Shown: positions 18,810 through 28,445 of the stretch, piece after piece
Layout of the letters: each line of letters starts with the position of its first letter
Numbering within the stretch: position 1 is the stretch's first letter
Source: Photobacterium lipolyticum
GTDB taxonomy: Bacteria; Pseudomonadota; Gammaproteobacteria; Enterobacterales; Vibrionaceae
NCBI RefSeq assembly: GCF_003026475.1
Contig: NZ_PYMC01000008.1
Coordinates: forward strand, 1-64,000
Direction of reading: 5' to 3'
Length of the DNA: 64,000 bases
The notes under the pieces: model-generated
The model's database searches: none
Seen by the model: the letters and a program-made list of their open reading frames with translations, nothing else
Told to the model about the DNA's origin: nothing
Translations under genes and position numbers: made by a program

Positions 18810-20282
18810 ATGAAGCCTATCACACTGTTAAATAAATATTTAAAAAATAAAAGTAACGATAAAGTTGCCAGTATTGCAGTTTTTACTGATTCCATCACGC
18901 TTGTGTATGAATCAGAGCAGAAATGGATAATAGACAGTGTCGATATTTCTAGTGTTTCTCAATGGGCTGAAAGTATTAAGACCCTGATTGAAAAGCACCA
19001 ATTATCCGGTAGCCAAATAAAGTTGGTGCTGGGGCATGGTTTATATCAAAGTCTGCTAATCGAAAAACCGGAAGTCACACGGGAAGAATTACCGACGGCA
19101 CTGCCTTTTTTGGTGAAAGATTTAGTGAACGAGTCACCAATGGAATTGGTGGCTGATGGTTTTCCTGCGCCATTAAAAGATCGCTTGCAGGTGTTTGTGG
19201 CTAATCGCAAGCAAGTGGAGCAATTGATTCAGTGCTGTGCTGATGTGAGTTGCGAACTGGTATCGGTATCTGCCGAAGAAGTTGTGTGGGGACAATTTAC
19301 CTCCTCCTCATTGAGCCAATTGATTTTACATCGCCGCCATCATGCCGGGTTACAGCTGACAGCCTTTAAACAGCAATCCATGTGCTTTCAGCGTCAGCTA
19401 CGTGGCTTTAGTGTGCCGTTAATTGAAGGGGAAGGTAATGCCCTTCAGCTCGATAGCCTGGCCCTTGAATTACAACGTTCTCTAGATTTCCTCAGCGCTC
19501 AGCTTCGTGATAACCCGATCACTCAGCTTGTTGTTTCTTGTGATGGTGAACAAGATGCCTTGCTGGCACAGGAATTAAGCCAGCGCCTGAGTGTGTCCGT
19601 CAGTGCAGTTACCCCCGCTCATCCGGTATTGGAGAGTAACGGGGCTCGTATTGCCTGGGCTGCATTAGGTGAGTTTGGTGATACCGGGATTAATTTTTAT
19701 TCTGACAGCCTGAAGCCACAAAAACAGTACTTAAGCTTGCGAAATGTGGTCATGGGCTGGGGAATTGCCATCGTACTGATGGGCACCGTCGCGGGATGGT
19801 ATAGCTGGCAGAACTATGTGGAACAAGAAAAACTATCGGCAGAGCAAGCGCGGCTAGCAGACAAGCGTGCAGAGTTGGATCGCGCCAAAGCGGTTTTGGC
19901 CAAGCATGTTCCAAGTCCGTTGAAAGTTGAATTAGCGGGTACCTTAGAGCAGGATTTGGCCGCCAAACAAGCAACATTGAAAGCCATCGAAATGCATGAT
20001 GACAGCCTGAAGGTTGGTTATGCCGGTATGTTGCAGCAGCTTTCTGATGCAGCAAGTAGTGATATTTCGGTGAGCCGGATCCATGCCACAGGTAAAGCGC
20101 TTGACTTAGAGGGGCTGGCAAGGAACCCTGATGCAGTACCAAGCTGGCTTCGCGCTTTCAAAGATTATCCGTCCCTGGTTGAACGCCGTTTTCAGCTGAT
20201 GTCACTTGGCCGGAATAAGCAGAATATTGTCACGTTTCGATTAATTGCAGATCGAACGGCACAACAGGAGACGAAAGAATGA
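18810..20282 (+). CDS. mshI: MSHA biogenesis protein MshI (PilM/PilN-like)
   Basis: Part of the inner-membrane alignment complex of the MSHA pilus. The 490 residues have a cytoplasmic actin-like (PilM-type) N-terminal region to about 305, one membrane segment at about 312-332 (VVMGWGIAIVLMGTVAGW), a charged helical stretch and a periplasmic C-terminus like PilN. So it probably combines both roles. It is the first gene of the assembly block, overlaps mshJ by 4 nt (ATGA), and lies behind the dyad at 18729-18760. Identity rests on sequence type and on its place in the msh order. Confidence 0.9.
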   Translation: MKPITLLNKYLKNKSNDKVASIAVFTDSITLVYESEQKWIIDSVDISSVSQWAESIKTLIEKHQLSGSQIKLVLGHGLYQSLLIEKPEVTREELPTALPFLVKDLVNESPMELVADGFPAPLKDRLQVFVANRKQVEQLIQCCADVSCELVSVSAEEVVWGQFTSSSLSQLILHRRHHAGLQLTAFKQQSMCFQRQLRGFSVPLIEGEGNALQLDSLALELQRSLDFLSAQLRDNPITQLVVSCDGEQDALLAQELSQRLSVSVSAVTPAHPVLESNGARIAWAALGEFGDTGINFYSDSLKPQKQYLSLRNVVMGWGIAIVLMGTVAGWYSWQNYVEQEKLSAEQARLADKRAELDRAKAVLAKHVPSPLKVELAGTLEQDLAAKQATLKAIEMHDDSLKVGYAGMLQQLSDAASSDISVSRIHATGKALDLEGLARNPDAVPSWLRAFKDYPSLVERRFQLMSLGRNKQNIVTFRLIADRTAQQETKE

Positions 20283-20914
20283 ATGGTTGGCAACAGTTGA
20301 GCGACCGTTTTGATCTTCTGACGCGCCGTGAACAAATGCTGATATTACTGTCGGGCTGGACCGCCTTGTTGTTTATTGGTTTTGTGATGTTTGTGGAACC
20401 GCAAATGAAGGATTTGCTATCGGCAAAACGGCAGATTGTGTCGGTTGCCAGCGAATTAACCGCCAGTGACAATCAGATTATTTTGATCGAGCGAAAATTA
20501 AAAAGCGATCCCAACAATGAGGTTGAGAGCAAAATTGCCGGTCTGAAGCAGCAAAATCAGACATTGGATGAGCAATTGCGGGATCGGGTTGCCAGCCTGG
20601 TAACACCGGTGCAGATGTCTGGTTTGATGGAAGAAGTCTTACGCCGCTCAGAGCGTTTAAAACTGATGGCCTTGGAGTCACAACCACCGGTACAGCTGAT
20701 CAGCGGGGATGACGAAGGGTATTTCATTCACCCTGTGCGTTTAACTCTGCGAGGCCGTTATTTCGATGTGGTGAATTACCTCCGGCAACTGGAAGCTCTC
20801 CCGGTGAAGTATTATTGGCAAAGTTTTAATTATCAGGTGGATAAATACCCCTTTGCCAGTATTCAATTAGATGTTTATACATTAGGCGAAAGTAAGGATT
20901 TCATCGGTGGTTAA
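20279..20914 (+). CDS. mshJ: MSHA biogenesis protein MshJ (PilO-like)
   Basis: 211 residues with a short cytoplasmic N-terminus, one membrane segment at about 20-39 and a coiled-coil then a compact periplasmic domain, the PilO layout. It would pair with MshI and MshK to join the inner-membrane platform to the MshL secretin. Start overlaps the mshI stop (ATGA), and its 3' end overlaps mshK by 8 nt, which points to translational coupling. Confidence 0.88.
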   Translation: MNGWQQLSDRFDLLTRREQMLILLSGWTALLFIGFVMFVEPQMKDLLSAKRQIVSVASELTASDNQIILIERKLKSDPNNEVESKIAGLKQQNQTLDEQLRDRVASLVTPVQMSGLMEEVLRRSERLKLMALESQPPVQLISGDDEGYFIHPVRLTLRGRYFDVVNYLRQLEALPVKYYWQSFNYQVDKYPFASIQLDVYTLGESKDFIGG

Positions 20915-21233
20915 GTCAGGCATTTTTGCAGCAGCGTTAATGACGATGTTGGTGAGTACTGCTCAAGCCAGCCAGGATCCAACGGCACCACTTGGTTGGC
21001 AGGCTCCGGCCAAAAAGCAGTTATCACATCGTGCTCGTTTACCTGAGCTGCAAAGCATTATTTGTGCAGAAGAAACTAACTGTACTGTGATTATGAATGA
21101 TGTCGCTATCGGGCTTGGCGGGCGAGTAAGTGGTTATACCCTTAGTGATATCAAAAATGATCATGTCACCGTGACACGCGGAGGCAAGCAGTGGCGCTTA
21201 GAGTTGTTTGCCGAAAATATAAAAACGAATTAA
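20907..21233 (+). CDS. mshK: MSHA biogenesis protein MshK (PilP-like)
   Basis: A small 108-residue periplasmic protein with a signal peptide (likely cut after AQA at 19-21), then DPTAPLGW, typical of MshK. The mature part is a small beta domain like PilP, which in type IV pili bridges PilNO and the secretin. The start is GTG 20907 with AAGGAT 8 nt upstream, overlapping mshJ by 8 nt. No lipobox is seen, unlike PilP. Confidence 0.85.
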   Translation: MVKSGIFAAALMTMLVSTAQASQDPTAPLGWQAPAKKQLSHRARLPELQSIICAEETNCTVIMNDVAIGLGGRVSGYTLSDIKNDHVTVTRGGKQWRLELFAENIKTN

Positions 21234-21248
21234 AGGTCAGTGGTTAGC

Positions 21249-22913
21249 ATGCGTGGATTAGTTTTAGGAATTATGTTGGCCTCGTTAATAGGCTGCTCAA
21301 CCAACATGGGCCACCGGGATCCGGTTGAGGTGAAAGAGGCGTTGAACGTCGCCGCCAACGAAGCCAATAGCCGCCCGTTGGCTGACTTACCATCGGCGGT
21401 CAATGCTGATTTGATGCCGAGCTTAGCAGGCAATGACTTCATGTCATCCACGGCGCTTGAAAAACGTTTCCGGGTCAGTGCGCGCAATGTTGATGCGCGG
21501 GCTTTTTTTGGCAGCCTGGTCAAAGGTACCCCCTTTAATATGGTGATACACCCTGACGTGCAGGGGCGTATTTCTTTAACACTGCGCGATGTCACTCTCG
21601 ATGAGGTGCTGGATGTGGTGTCTGATATGTACGGTTACAACACCAACCGTAACGGCAACATCATTCAGATTTACCCGGCAACGTTACGGACAGAAGTGAT
21701 CCCGGTTGATTACCTGCAGCTTCAGCGACGTGGTGTGTCATTAACATCAATTACGACAGGCTCGATCACCAGCAACGATTCCGGTTCATCGAATTCGAAC
21801 AGCAGTACAGATAGCAATTCAAATTCAAATTCAAATTCAAACTCGAATTCAGAGAAGAGCAGTAAGGCAACTGGCGGAACCAAGATTGAGACCATCTCAA
21901 ACAGTGACTTCTGGCAGCAACTTGAGAAAGCGGTCCAGGCAATGATTGGTTCTGGTCAGGGACGCAGTATTGTCGTATCGCCACAGGCCAGCCTGATCTC
22001 GGTGCGTGCTTTTCCCAATGAGCTACGGGAAGTGAAGGAGTTTATCGGAGTATCGGAAAAGCGTCTGAAGCGTCAGGTGGTGCTGGAAGCCAAAATCATG
22101 GAAGTCACCTTAAGTGACGGTTATCAGCAAGGCATCAACTGGGGCAATATCACCAAGAGCATCGGCGGCACCGATATTATTTTCGGCCGTCCAACAACCA
22201 ATCCGATCCAAGCCTTACCGGGTGGCGGTGCGATTTCCAGTCTGCTAGGCGGCCAGACAAATGTCACTATCAGTGATGGCAATTTTGAAGCCGTCTTGAG
22301 CTTCCTGGAAACCCAGGGCGATTTGAATGTCTTGTCCAGCCCGCGGGTGACGGCGGCAAATAACCAGAAAGCGGTGATTAAAGTCGGCGGCGATGAATAT
22401 TTTGTAACATCGATTGATTCAGGTGAAGTGAACAGTGACGGTGGCACGGCAGCCCCGGAAGTTGAACTGACTCCGTTCTTTTCCGGGATTTCTCTGGATG
22501 TCACTCCGCAGATTGATAACGAGGGGGGAGTGCTTTTACATGTCCACCCTACGGTGGTGGATGTGGTCAATGAAACCAAGGAAATCGATCTGGGTACGAC
22601 ATTTGGCGTCTACAAGTTACCTTTAGCGAAAAGCGCGATCCGCGAGTCTGACTCCGTGATCCATGCCCGCAGTGGCGATGTGGTGGTGATTGGCGGTTTG
22701 ATGAAATCTGCAGTCAATGATCAGGTATCAAAAGTTCCTCTGCTGGGTGATATTCCGGGGTTGGGCCATCTGTTCCGTAACGTTAACAAGATCCATTCTA
22801 AAACTGAGCTGGTGATCTTGATTAAGCCGACGGTGGTGAGTGATCAGACCTGGCAGAAAGAGATCGAACGTTCACGGGCATTGGTCACGGAATGGTTCCC
22901 TGAAGAAGGCTAA
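21249..22913 (+). CDS. mshL: MSHA outer-membrane secretin MshL
   Basis: Forms the outer-membrane pore through which the pilus passes. The N-terminus is a lipoprotein signal with lipobox LIGC (cysteine near residue 17). An N-domain region follows (about 75-170), then a Ser/Asn-rich insert, then the secretin core from about 270, ending in the typical VPLLGDIPGLGHLFR and KTELVILIKPTVV strands. ATG 21249 is preferred for the signal peptide; an in-frame GTG at 21240 would add three residues and is nearer the AAAGG. It starts 15 nt after mshK, and mshM starts 3 nt after its stop. Confidence 0.93.
   Translation: MRGLVLGIMLASLIGCSTNMGHRDPVEVKEALNVAANEANSRPLADLPSAVNADLMPSLAGNDFMSSTALEKRFRVSARNVDARAFFGSLVKGTPFNMVIHPDVQGRISLTLRDVTLDEVLDVVSDMYGYNTNRNGNIIQIYPATLRTEVIPVDYLQLQRRGVSLTSITTGSITSNDSGSSNSNSSTDSNSNSNSNSNSNSEKSSKATGGTKIETISNSDFWQQLEKAVQAMIGSGQGRSIVVSPQASLISVRAFPNELREVKEFIGVSEKRLKRQVVLEAKIMEVTLSDGYQQGINWGNITKSIGGTDIIFGRPTTNPIQALPGGGAISSLLGGQTNVTISDGNFEAVLSFLETQGDLNVLSSPRVTAANNQKAVIKVGGDEYFVTSIDSGEVNSDGGTAAPEVELTPFFSGISLDVTPQIDNEGGVLLHVHPTVVDVVNETKEIDLGTTFGVYKLPLAKSAIRESDSVIHARSGDVVVIGGLMKSAVNDQVSKVPLLGDIPGLGHLFRNVNKIHSKTELVILIKPTVVSDQTWQKEIERSRALVTEWFPEEG
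21816..21851 (+). repeat. Hexanucleotide tandem repeat inside mshL
   Basis: AATTCA is repeated four times (21816-21839), then AACTCG and AATTCA again. It encodes alternating Asn-Ser within a longer Ser/Asn tract between the secretin N-domain and core. Because the unit is six bases, slippage would change length but keep the frame. Confidence 0.9.
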
Positions 22914-22916
22914 ACC

Positions 22917-23774
22917 ATGTATCAGTCTCACTTTGGCTTTTGTCAGGCACCTTTTACCCTGACCCCGAACACCGCCCTTTTCCATGCATTGCCTCCGCAC
23001 CTAGAGGCAATTCAGACGGTGCTGGCGGCACTGGAAATGAGAGAGGGGATTATTCAGATTTCCGGTGAAGTCGGTACCGGCAAAACACTGGTTTGCCGCA
23101 TGCTGATCAATCAGCTGCCGGAACGGTTTGATCTGGCTTATTTGCCGACCCCGGCAATGGATGGTCATGAGCTGCGTACGGCACTGGCCAAAGAACTTAA
23201 TTTAAGCCGGGAAGGGGAGCTGGATTTAACGGACAGCACCGCCCTGACAGAACGTATTCATCATGAATTGATCCGGCGAAAGGCACAGGGTCAATCGGTT
23301 GTGGTATTACTGGATGAAGCGCAGGCGCTGCCGGATGATGCGCTGGAGGTGATCCGCTTGCTCGGCAATCTCGAAACCGAGCAGGAGAAGTTACTGCATA
23401 TTGTCCTGTTCGGTCAGCCCGAGCTGGATGAGCGATTATCTCAGCATCACTTACGGCAGTTTCGCCAGCGTATTACGTTCAGGGCTGATTTGCGTTCTCT
23501 GGATCTCGCAGAAACCATTTCATACATCGAACATAGATTGGAACGGGTTGGTTGTGAAACACGACTGTTCAGTCTGGCGCAATATCGCGCCTTGTGGAAA
23601 TCCAGCCAGGGTATTCCAAGAGTGATAAATCAGCTTTGTCATAAGGCATTAATCGCAACATATAGCAGCAACAATCGAATGGTTAGTCGGACAGAATTAC
23701 TGATGGCGATTAAAGATACATTAGGGGCGCGTCAGCCAACGTGCACCTATCCCGTACTATGGGGATGGCATTAA
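22917..23774 (+). CDS. mshM: MSHA biogenesis ATPase MshM (ExeA/GspA-like)
   Basis: A 285-residue AAA-type ATPase with Walker A GEVGTGKT at 50-57 and Walker B VVVLLDEAQ at about 127-135. It resembles the cytoplasmic half of ExeA, which helps type II secretion secretins assemble through peptidoglycan; unlike ExeA it has no membrane segment or peptidoglycan-binding domain. Starts 3 nt after mshL and ends 2 nt before mshN. It presumably helps secretin assembly or transport in the MSHA system. Confidence 0.9.
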   Translation: MYQSHFGFCQAPFTLTPNTALFHALPPHLEAIQTVLAALEMREGIIQISGEVGTGKTLVCRMLINQLPERFDLAYLPTPAMDGHELRTALAKELNLSREGELDLTDSTALTERIHHELIRRKAQGQSVVVLLDEAQALPDDALEVIRLLGNLETEQEKLLHIVLFGQPELDERLSQHHLRQFRQRITFRADLRSLDLAETISYIEHRLERVGCETRLFSLAQYRALWKSSQGIPRVINQLCHKALIATYSSNNRMVSRTELLMAIKDTLGARQPTCTYPVLWGWH

Positions 23775-23776
23775 AC

Positions 23777-25003
23777 ATGAGCGAAATTAATAAGATGCTC
23801 AATGATCTGGCCCAGCACAAAACAGCTGCAGCCCATGCCAAAGAGCCGTTAGTGGCGGCAAAAATAAAGCCGGTTCCGAAAACAACCTGGCCGTTATGGG
23901 CGCTGGCCGGCGTGTGCGTTACCGCTTTGGCCGGTGGTACCGGCTGGTGGCTGGGACAGCAAAATCATTCAGAGCCGGTGCCGGATGTTCAAGCTGCCAA
24001 ATCTGCAGTCATGCCTGTTTTGAAAGCGGATATTGTGAAAGCGGATAGCCCGACAGACCGAATTCCTGAGCAGAGTGCTGCAACCTCTTTTGTATCGGCA
24101 GAACAAGAAGCGGTTGCACTTAATGTTAAACCGCTCAGCGTCGTCAAAACGGAGGCCAAAGACGTCGTAAAACCGGTTTCTGCTCCGGTAATCGTTAACG
24201 CCAAGCCGAAAACAAAGCCGAAGCCCGAACCGAAGCAAGAGATAAAATCGCTGAAACCTCAGCCGCAAGAAACAACAACCGTCCAGCCTCAGCCTAAGCG
24301 AGTGAAACTTGCAAATACCTCACAAGCTGACGTTGTTGCGCCAGTGCAGACACCGGCACAATCAGAACCTGAGCCGGAACTGCTGGATGGCAATGATGGG
24401 CTGAGTATTGAAACCGTAGAGCTCAATGGCACACAGCTGGCTGATATTGAATACCGTAAAGCCATGAAAGTGCTCAAAGAAGGCGACAGTAAAAAAGCCA
24501 TCGTTTATCTCGAATCGGCACTGAAATACCTGCCGGACTGGATTACTGTCCGGCAGAAGTTATCGGCTCTTTATTATGGCAGGGGTGATACCCGAGAGGC
24601 GATTGCGGTATTGCAGCAGGGCCTGTCACGGGAGGGCGAGCAGCCTGATCTTCGGCTGACTTTAGCCAAATTGCTGGTTAATGAATCTCAGCAGCAGGCG
24701 GCGTTGAATGTGTTAACACGCGAACCAAAGCAAGATCACAATGGTTATCTGGCTATGCGCGGTGCTTTAGCGCAGCAATTAAAGAACAATGCTCTGGCCC
24801 TCGACAGCTACCAAAAGCTGGTAAAAACCGAGCCCTATGACGGGCGTTGGTGGATGGGATTAGGTATCGCGTTAGAGCGCAGCCATAGTCTCGATAAAGC
24901 ACAAAACGCGTACCAGCAGGCGTTGTTAATGGGGCGTGTTTCACAACAATCACAACAGTTTATCCAGCAGCGCCTGTCGGTGCTGGCGGCTCAGGGGGGC
25001 TGA
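23777..25003 (+). CDS. mshN: MSHA biogenesis protein MshN (TPR)
   Basis: 408 residues: a short cytoplasmic start (MSEINKMLNDLAQ), one membrane segment at about 38-60, a Pro/Lys/Glu-rich periplasmic linker to about 210, then TPR-type helical repeats. The layout is like a ExeB/GspB-plus-TPR adaptor, so with MshM it may make an ExeAB-like pair across the inner membrane. ATG 23777 is chosen as the typical MshN start; in-frame ATGs at 23759 and 23765 are possible. The stop is 4 nt before mshE. Confidence 0.88.
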   Translation: MSEINKMLNDLAQHKTAAAHAKEPLVAAKIKPVPKTTWPLWALAGVCVTALAGGTGWWLGQQNHSEPVPDVQAAKSAVMPVLKADIVKADSPTDRIPEQSAATSFVSAEQEAVALNVKPLSVVKTEAKDVVKPVSAPVIVNAKPKTKPKPEPKQEIKSLKPQPQETTTVQPQPKRVKLANTSQADVVAPVQTPAQSEPEPELLDGNDGLSIETVELNGTQLADIEYRKAMKVLKEGDSKKAIVYLESALKYLPDWITVRQKLSALYYGRGDTREAIAVLQQGLSREGEQPDLRLTLAKLLVNESQQQAALNVLTREPKQDHNGYLAMRGALAQQLKNNALALDSYQKLVKTEPYDGRWWMGLGIALERSHSLDKAQNAYQQALLMGRVSQQSQQFIQQRLSVLAAQGG

Positions 25004-25007
25004 GACC

Positions 25008-26723
25008 ATGCAAATCAAATTAAGAAAGCGTCTTGGCGATCTGCTGGTTGAAGAAGGGATTGTTGCTCAGGAACAATTAGATCAGGCTCTGGCCCAGCAG
25101 CGGACTGTCGGGCGCAAGCTCGGTGATACCCTGATCAGCATGGGGTTCCTAACCGAACAGCAGATGCTGTCATTCTTATCCCGCCAGTTAGATATTCCGC
25201 TGGTTGATCTGACCCGCGCCTCGGTTGATACCGACGCGGTAGCGTTATTGTCTGAAGTGCATGCGCGACGTTTGCGTGCCCTAGTGATCAGCCGTCATGG
25301 TGATACGGTGCGCGTCGCGATGAGTGATCCTGCTGATCTGGCGGCTCAGGAAGCGCTGTTCAATCAATTGGGCGAGTACCGGGTTGAGCTGGTGGTTGCC
25401 CCGGAACGTCAGTTAATTGCGTCATTTGACCGTTATTACCGCCGTACCAAAGAGATCGCCTCTTTTGCCGAGCAGCTGCACGCGGAGCACCGAACCGATT
25501 CCGCGTTTTCTTTTGGCATGGATGACAGCGATAACGAAGAAGTCACCGTTGTAAAACTGATCAACTCACTGTTTGAAGATGCCATTCAGGTGGGAGCGTC
25601 AGATATCCACATAGAGCCGGATGAAGATGTATTGCGGATCCGCCAGCGTATCGATGGCGTATTGCATGAAACCCTGTTGAATGAATCAAGTGTCGCGTCA
25701 GCGTTGGTGTTGCGCCTTAAGTTGATGAGCGGGTTGGATATTTCTGAAAAGCGCTTGCCGCAAGACGGTCGCTTCAACGTCAAGGTCCGCGGTCATTCGG
25801 TTGATGTTCGTGTCTCGACGATGCCGGTACAGCACGGTGAATCCGTCGTTATGCGCTTGCTCGATCAGTCGGCGGGGATCCTCAGCCTTGACGAGGTCGG
25901 CATGCCGTCAGAGATCGTGCAGCGTTTCCGTCGCCAGTTAAAACGCCCGCATGGCATGATCCTGGTTACCGGCCCGACGGGTTCAGGTAAAACCACCACC
26001 TTGTACGGCGCGCTGAGTGAGCTCAATAAGCCGGGAAAAAAACTCATTACGGCGGAAGATCCGGTGGAATACCGACTGCCCCGGGTTAATCAGGTACAGG
26101 TGAACAGTAAAATCGGCCTGACGTTTTCTTCGATACTGCGTACTTTCCTGCGTCAGGATCCTGACATTATTCTGGTGGGGGAGATGCGCGATCAGGAAAC
26201 CGTGGAAATCGGTTTGCGTTCGGCATTAACCGGTCACCTGGTTCTGTCAACGCTGCACACCAACAATGCTATCGACAGTGCCTTGCGGATGATGGACATG
26301 GAAGCGCCGGGTTATCTGGTCGCCAGTGCCGTACGTGCCGTGCTGGCACAGCGTCTGGTCAGGCGTGTCTGCCCTGACTGCGGTGAAAGCGATGAATTGG
26401 ATGAGCCTACAGTCCAGTGGCTTAAAGCGCGTTTTCCACAACATCAGCACCGGGAGTTCCGTCGCGGCCGGGGCTGTCAAACCTGTAACTTTACCGGCTA
26501 CAAAGGCCGGATCGGGGTATTTGAACTGCTGGAAATGGATCAGCCGATGATGGATGCCTTGCGTGGCAATAATGCGGTGTTATTCAGTCAGATCGCCCGC
26601 GAAGCTAAAGGTTATAAACCGCTGGTGATGTCAGCCATGGAGCTGGCATTGGCTGGCCGAACCAGCTTAGATGAAGTCGTGCTGCTGAGTGAGGGTGACC
26701 TTAATGACGGCATACTGGGCTAG
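25008..26723 (+). CDS. mshE: MSHA pilus extension ATPase MshE
   Basis: Hexameric motor driving MSHA pilus extension, PilB/GspE family, 571 residues. The N-terminus holds the two c-di-GMP-binding MshEN motifs: 8-31 beginning RLGDLL and 37-60 beginning KLGDTL, with the typical five-residue spacer. The motor has Walker A GPTGSGKT at 322-329, a VGEMRD Walker B block and zinc cysteines C455, C458, C490 and C493. ATG 25008 is chosen because it places the MshEN motifs at the family position and follows the mshN stop by 4 nt; upstream in-frame codons overlap mshN. c-di-GMP activation is known for V. cholerae MshE. Confidence 0.95.
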   Translation: MQIKLRKRLGDLLVEEGIVAQEQLDQALAQQRTVGRKLGDTLISMGFLTEQQMLSFLSRQLDIPLVDLTRASVDTDAVALLSEVHARRLRALVISRHGDTVRVAMSDPADLAAQEALFNQLGEYRVELVVAPERQLIASFDRYYRRTKEIASFAEQLHAEHRTDSAFSFGMDDSDNEEVTVVKLINSLFEDAIQVGASDIHIEPDEDVLRIRQRIDGVLHETLLNESSVASALVLRLKLMSGLDISEKRLPQDGRFNVKVRGHSVDVRVSTMPVQHGESVVMRLLDQSAGILSLDEVGMPSEIVQRFRRQLKRPHGMILVTGPTGSGKTTTLYGALSELNKPGKKLITAEDPVEYRLPRVNQVQVNSKIGLTFSSILRTFLRQDPDIILVGEMRDQETVEIGLRSALTGHLVLSTLHTNNAIDSALRMMDMEAPGYLVASAVRAVLAQRLVRRVCPDCGESDELDEPTVQWLKARFPQHQHREFRRGRGCQTCNFTGYKGRIGVFELLEMDQPMMDALRGNNAVLFSQIAREAKGYKPLVMSAMELALAGRTSLDEVVLLSEGDLNDGILG

Positions 26724-26730
26724 GACGTGA

Positions 26731-27954
26731 ATGATGCCAGTTTTTAATTACCGCGGCCGCGGCAATCAGGGCCAGATGCAAAAAGGGCAGGTAGAGGCCG
26801 CCAGCCAAGAGGCCGCCGCCGATCTGCTGATGCGTCAGGGGGTGATCCCGCTTGAGATCCGCCAGGGCTCAGCGAAAGGCGATGGCTTTGATTTTAAATC
26901 GTTATTTCAAAGCCATATTCCGCTGGAAGTACTGGTGATTTTTTGCCGTCAGCTCTACAGCCTGACCAAAGCCGGTGTACCGCTGTTACGGGCAATCAAT
27001 GGCCTGGGGCAAAGTGCCGGCCACCCGCTGTTGCAGAGAACAATAGAAACCGTCACCGCCGAGCTGACCAATGGCCGCTCGCTATCTGCCGCGATGAAGC
27101 AGCATCCGAGGGTGTTCTCTGATCTGTTCGTGTCGATGATCCATGTCGGTGAGAATACCGGTCGGCTGGATGAGTCACTGTTACAGCTCGCCAATTATTT
27201 TGAGCAGGAGATGGAAACCCGTCGCCGGATCAAATCAGCGATGCGTTATCCGGTTTTTGTTCTGTCGGCCATCATGCTGGCAATGGTGGTCTTAAACATC
27301 AAGGTGATCCCGCAGTTTGCCTCGATGTTTGCCCGCTTCGGGGTGGACTTACCGTTGCCGACCCGGATCTTAATTGGCACATCGAATTTCTTTGTCGGTT
27401 ACTGGCCGCTCATGCTGGGGGCTGGCATCGCATCCTGGTTAGGCGTGAAGATCTGGCGTGGCACACCTGCCGGGCAAGAAAAGTGGGACAGCTGGCGGCT
27501 GAAGGTGCCTGTGATTGGAAATATCGTTAACCGGGCCCAGATGTCGCGTTTTTCCCGTACATTCTCGTTGATGCTTCGTGCCGGCGTGCCGCTAAACCAG
27601 GCGATTCAGATGGCCGCAGAAGCGCTGGGAAATCGTTTTTTAGAAAACCGCCTGATTGAAATGAAAAACGGTATTGAAAGCGGTAATAGCATTGCCAGTA
27701 CGGCCACTCAGTCAGGGGTCTTTACCCCGCTGGTTTTACAGATGATCGCGGTCGGTGAAGAAACCGGCCAGGTGGACGAGTTGCTGCTTGAAGTCTCGGA
27801 TTTTTACGATCGGGAAGTGGATTACGATCTGAAAACCCTGACGGCGAGAATCGAACCGCTCTTGCTGCTGGTGGTGGCGGTGATGGTACTGATTTTGGCC
27901 CTGGGTATTTTTCTGCCGATGTGGGGCATGCTCGATGTTGCAAGAGGCGTTTGA
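26731..27954 (+). CDS. mshG: MSHA inner-membrane platform protein MshG
   Basis: PilC/GspF-type platform protein that passes ATPase motion to pilin assembly. The 407 residues have two homologous GspF domains (about 70-195 and 272-395) and three membrane segments, and motifs such as FSRTFSLMLRAGVPL. Either ATG 26731 or ATG 26734 may be used; GGA lies 5 or 8 nt upstream. It starts 7 nt after mshE, and its 3' end overlaps mshF by 20 nt. Confidence 0.93.
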   Translation: MMPVFNYRGRGNQGQMQKGQVEAASQEAAADLLMRQGVIPLEIRQGSAKGDGFDFKSLFQSHIPLEVLVIFCRQLYSLTKAGVPLLRAINGLGQSAGHPLLQRTIETVTAELTNGRSLSAAMKQHPRVFSDLFVSMIHVGENTGRLDESLLQLANYFEQEMETRRRIKSAMRYPVFVLSAIMLAMVVLNIKVIPQFASMFARFGVDLPLPTRILIGTSNFFVGYWPLMLGAGIASWLGVKIWRGTPAGQEKWDSWRLKVPVIGNIVNRAQMSRFSRTFSLMLRAGVPLNQAIQMAAEALGNRFLENRLIEMKNGIESGNSIASTATQSGVFTPLVLQMIAVGEETGQVDELLLEVSDFYDREVDYDLKTLTARIEPLLLLVVAVMVLILALGIFLPMWGMLDVARGV

Positions 27955-28426
27955 TCGGCTGCAAAGAGCAAGATTTAACGGATTCATCTGGTTTGCGGTC
28001 ATTCTGGTACTGATCACCACCCTACTTACGCAATGGTCTCGGGTGAGTGATAAAGCGGAGCAAACGATGTTAAAGGTGACGGTCAGAAGCTTTTATGAAA
28101 GAGCTTCTAGCCTGCGCCAGTTATGGGAACTCAATGATAAACCGCAAGTGGCCGAGAATAATGGGGTGATGTTTGGTTTTACGGCTCTTGGCTGGCCGAT
28201 AGTGAACCATGGCGGCCACATTAATTGTGAACAAATGTGGGTACTGTTATCAAACGATGATCAAGCTACGTCATATATTCAATTGGTTGATAAAAAAAGT
28301 TTGAAGTCAGGGGCTTATAATTCCTGTTTTTATCAAATAAGTGATGGTAAGTGGCTGGAATTATTATATGAAAATGAGACAATACGCATTAACGGGTTTT
28401 TGACGAACCAAGTGTCGTCATTTTGA
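27935..28426 (+). CDS. mshF: MSHA biogenesis protein MshF
   Basis: 163 residues with an N-terminal membrane segment at about 17-34 and a periplasmic remainder with two cysteines. There is no prepilin motif, so it is not a pilin. It overlaps the end of mshG by 20 nt and is the last gene of the assembly block. MshF is poorly understood in all species; identity rests mainly on position and size. Its 3' half is more AT-rich than mshG. Confidence 0.8.
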   Translation: MLQEAFDRLQRARFNGFIWFAVILVLITTLLTQWSRVSDKAEQTMLKVTVRSFYERASSLRQLWELNDKPQVAENNGVMFGFTALGWPIVNHGGHINCEQMWVLLSNDDQATSYIQLVDKKSLKSGAYNSCFYQISDGKWLELLYENETIRINGFLTNQVSSF

Positions 28427-28445
28427 CTAAATGAGCAGTTTGTCA

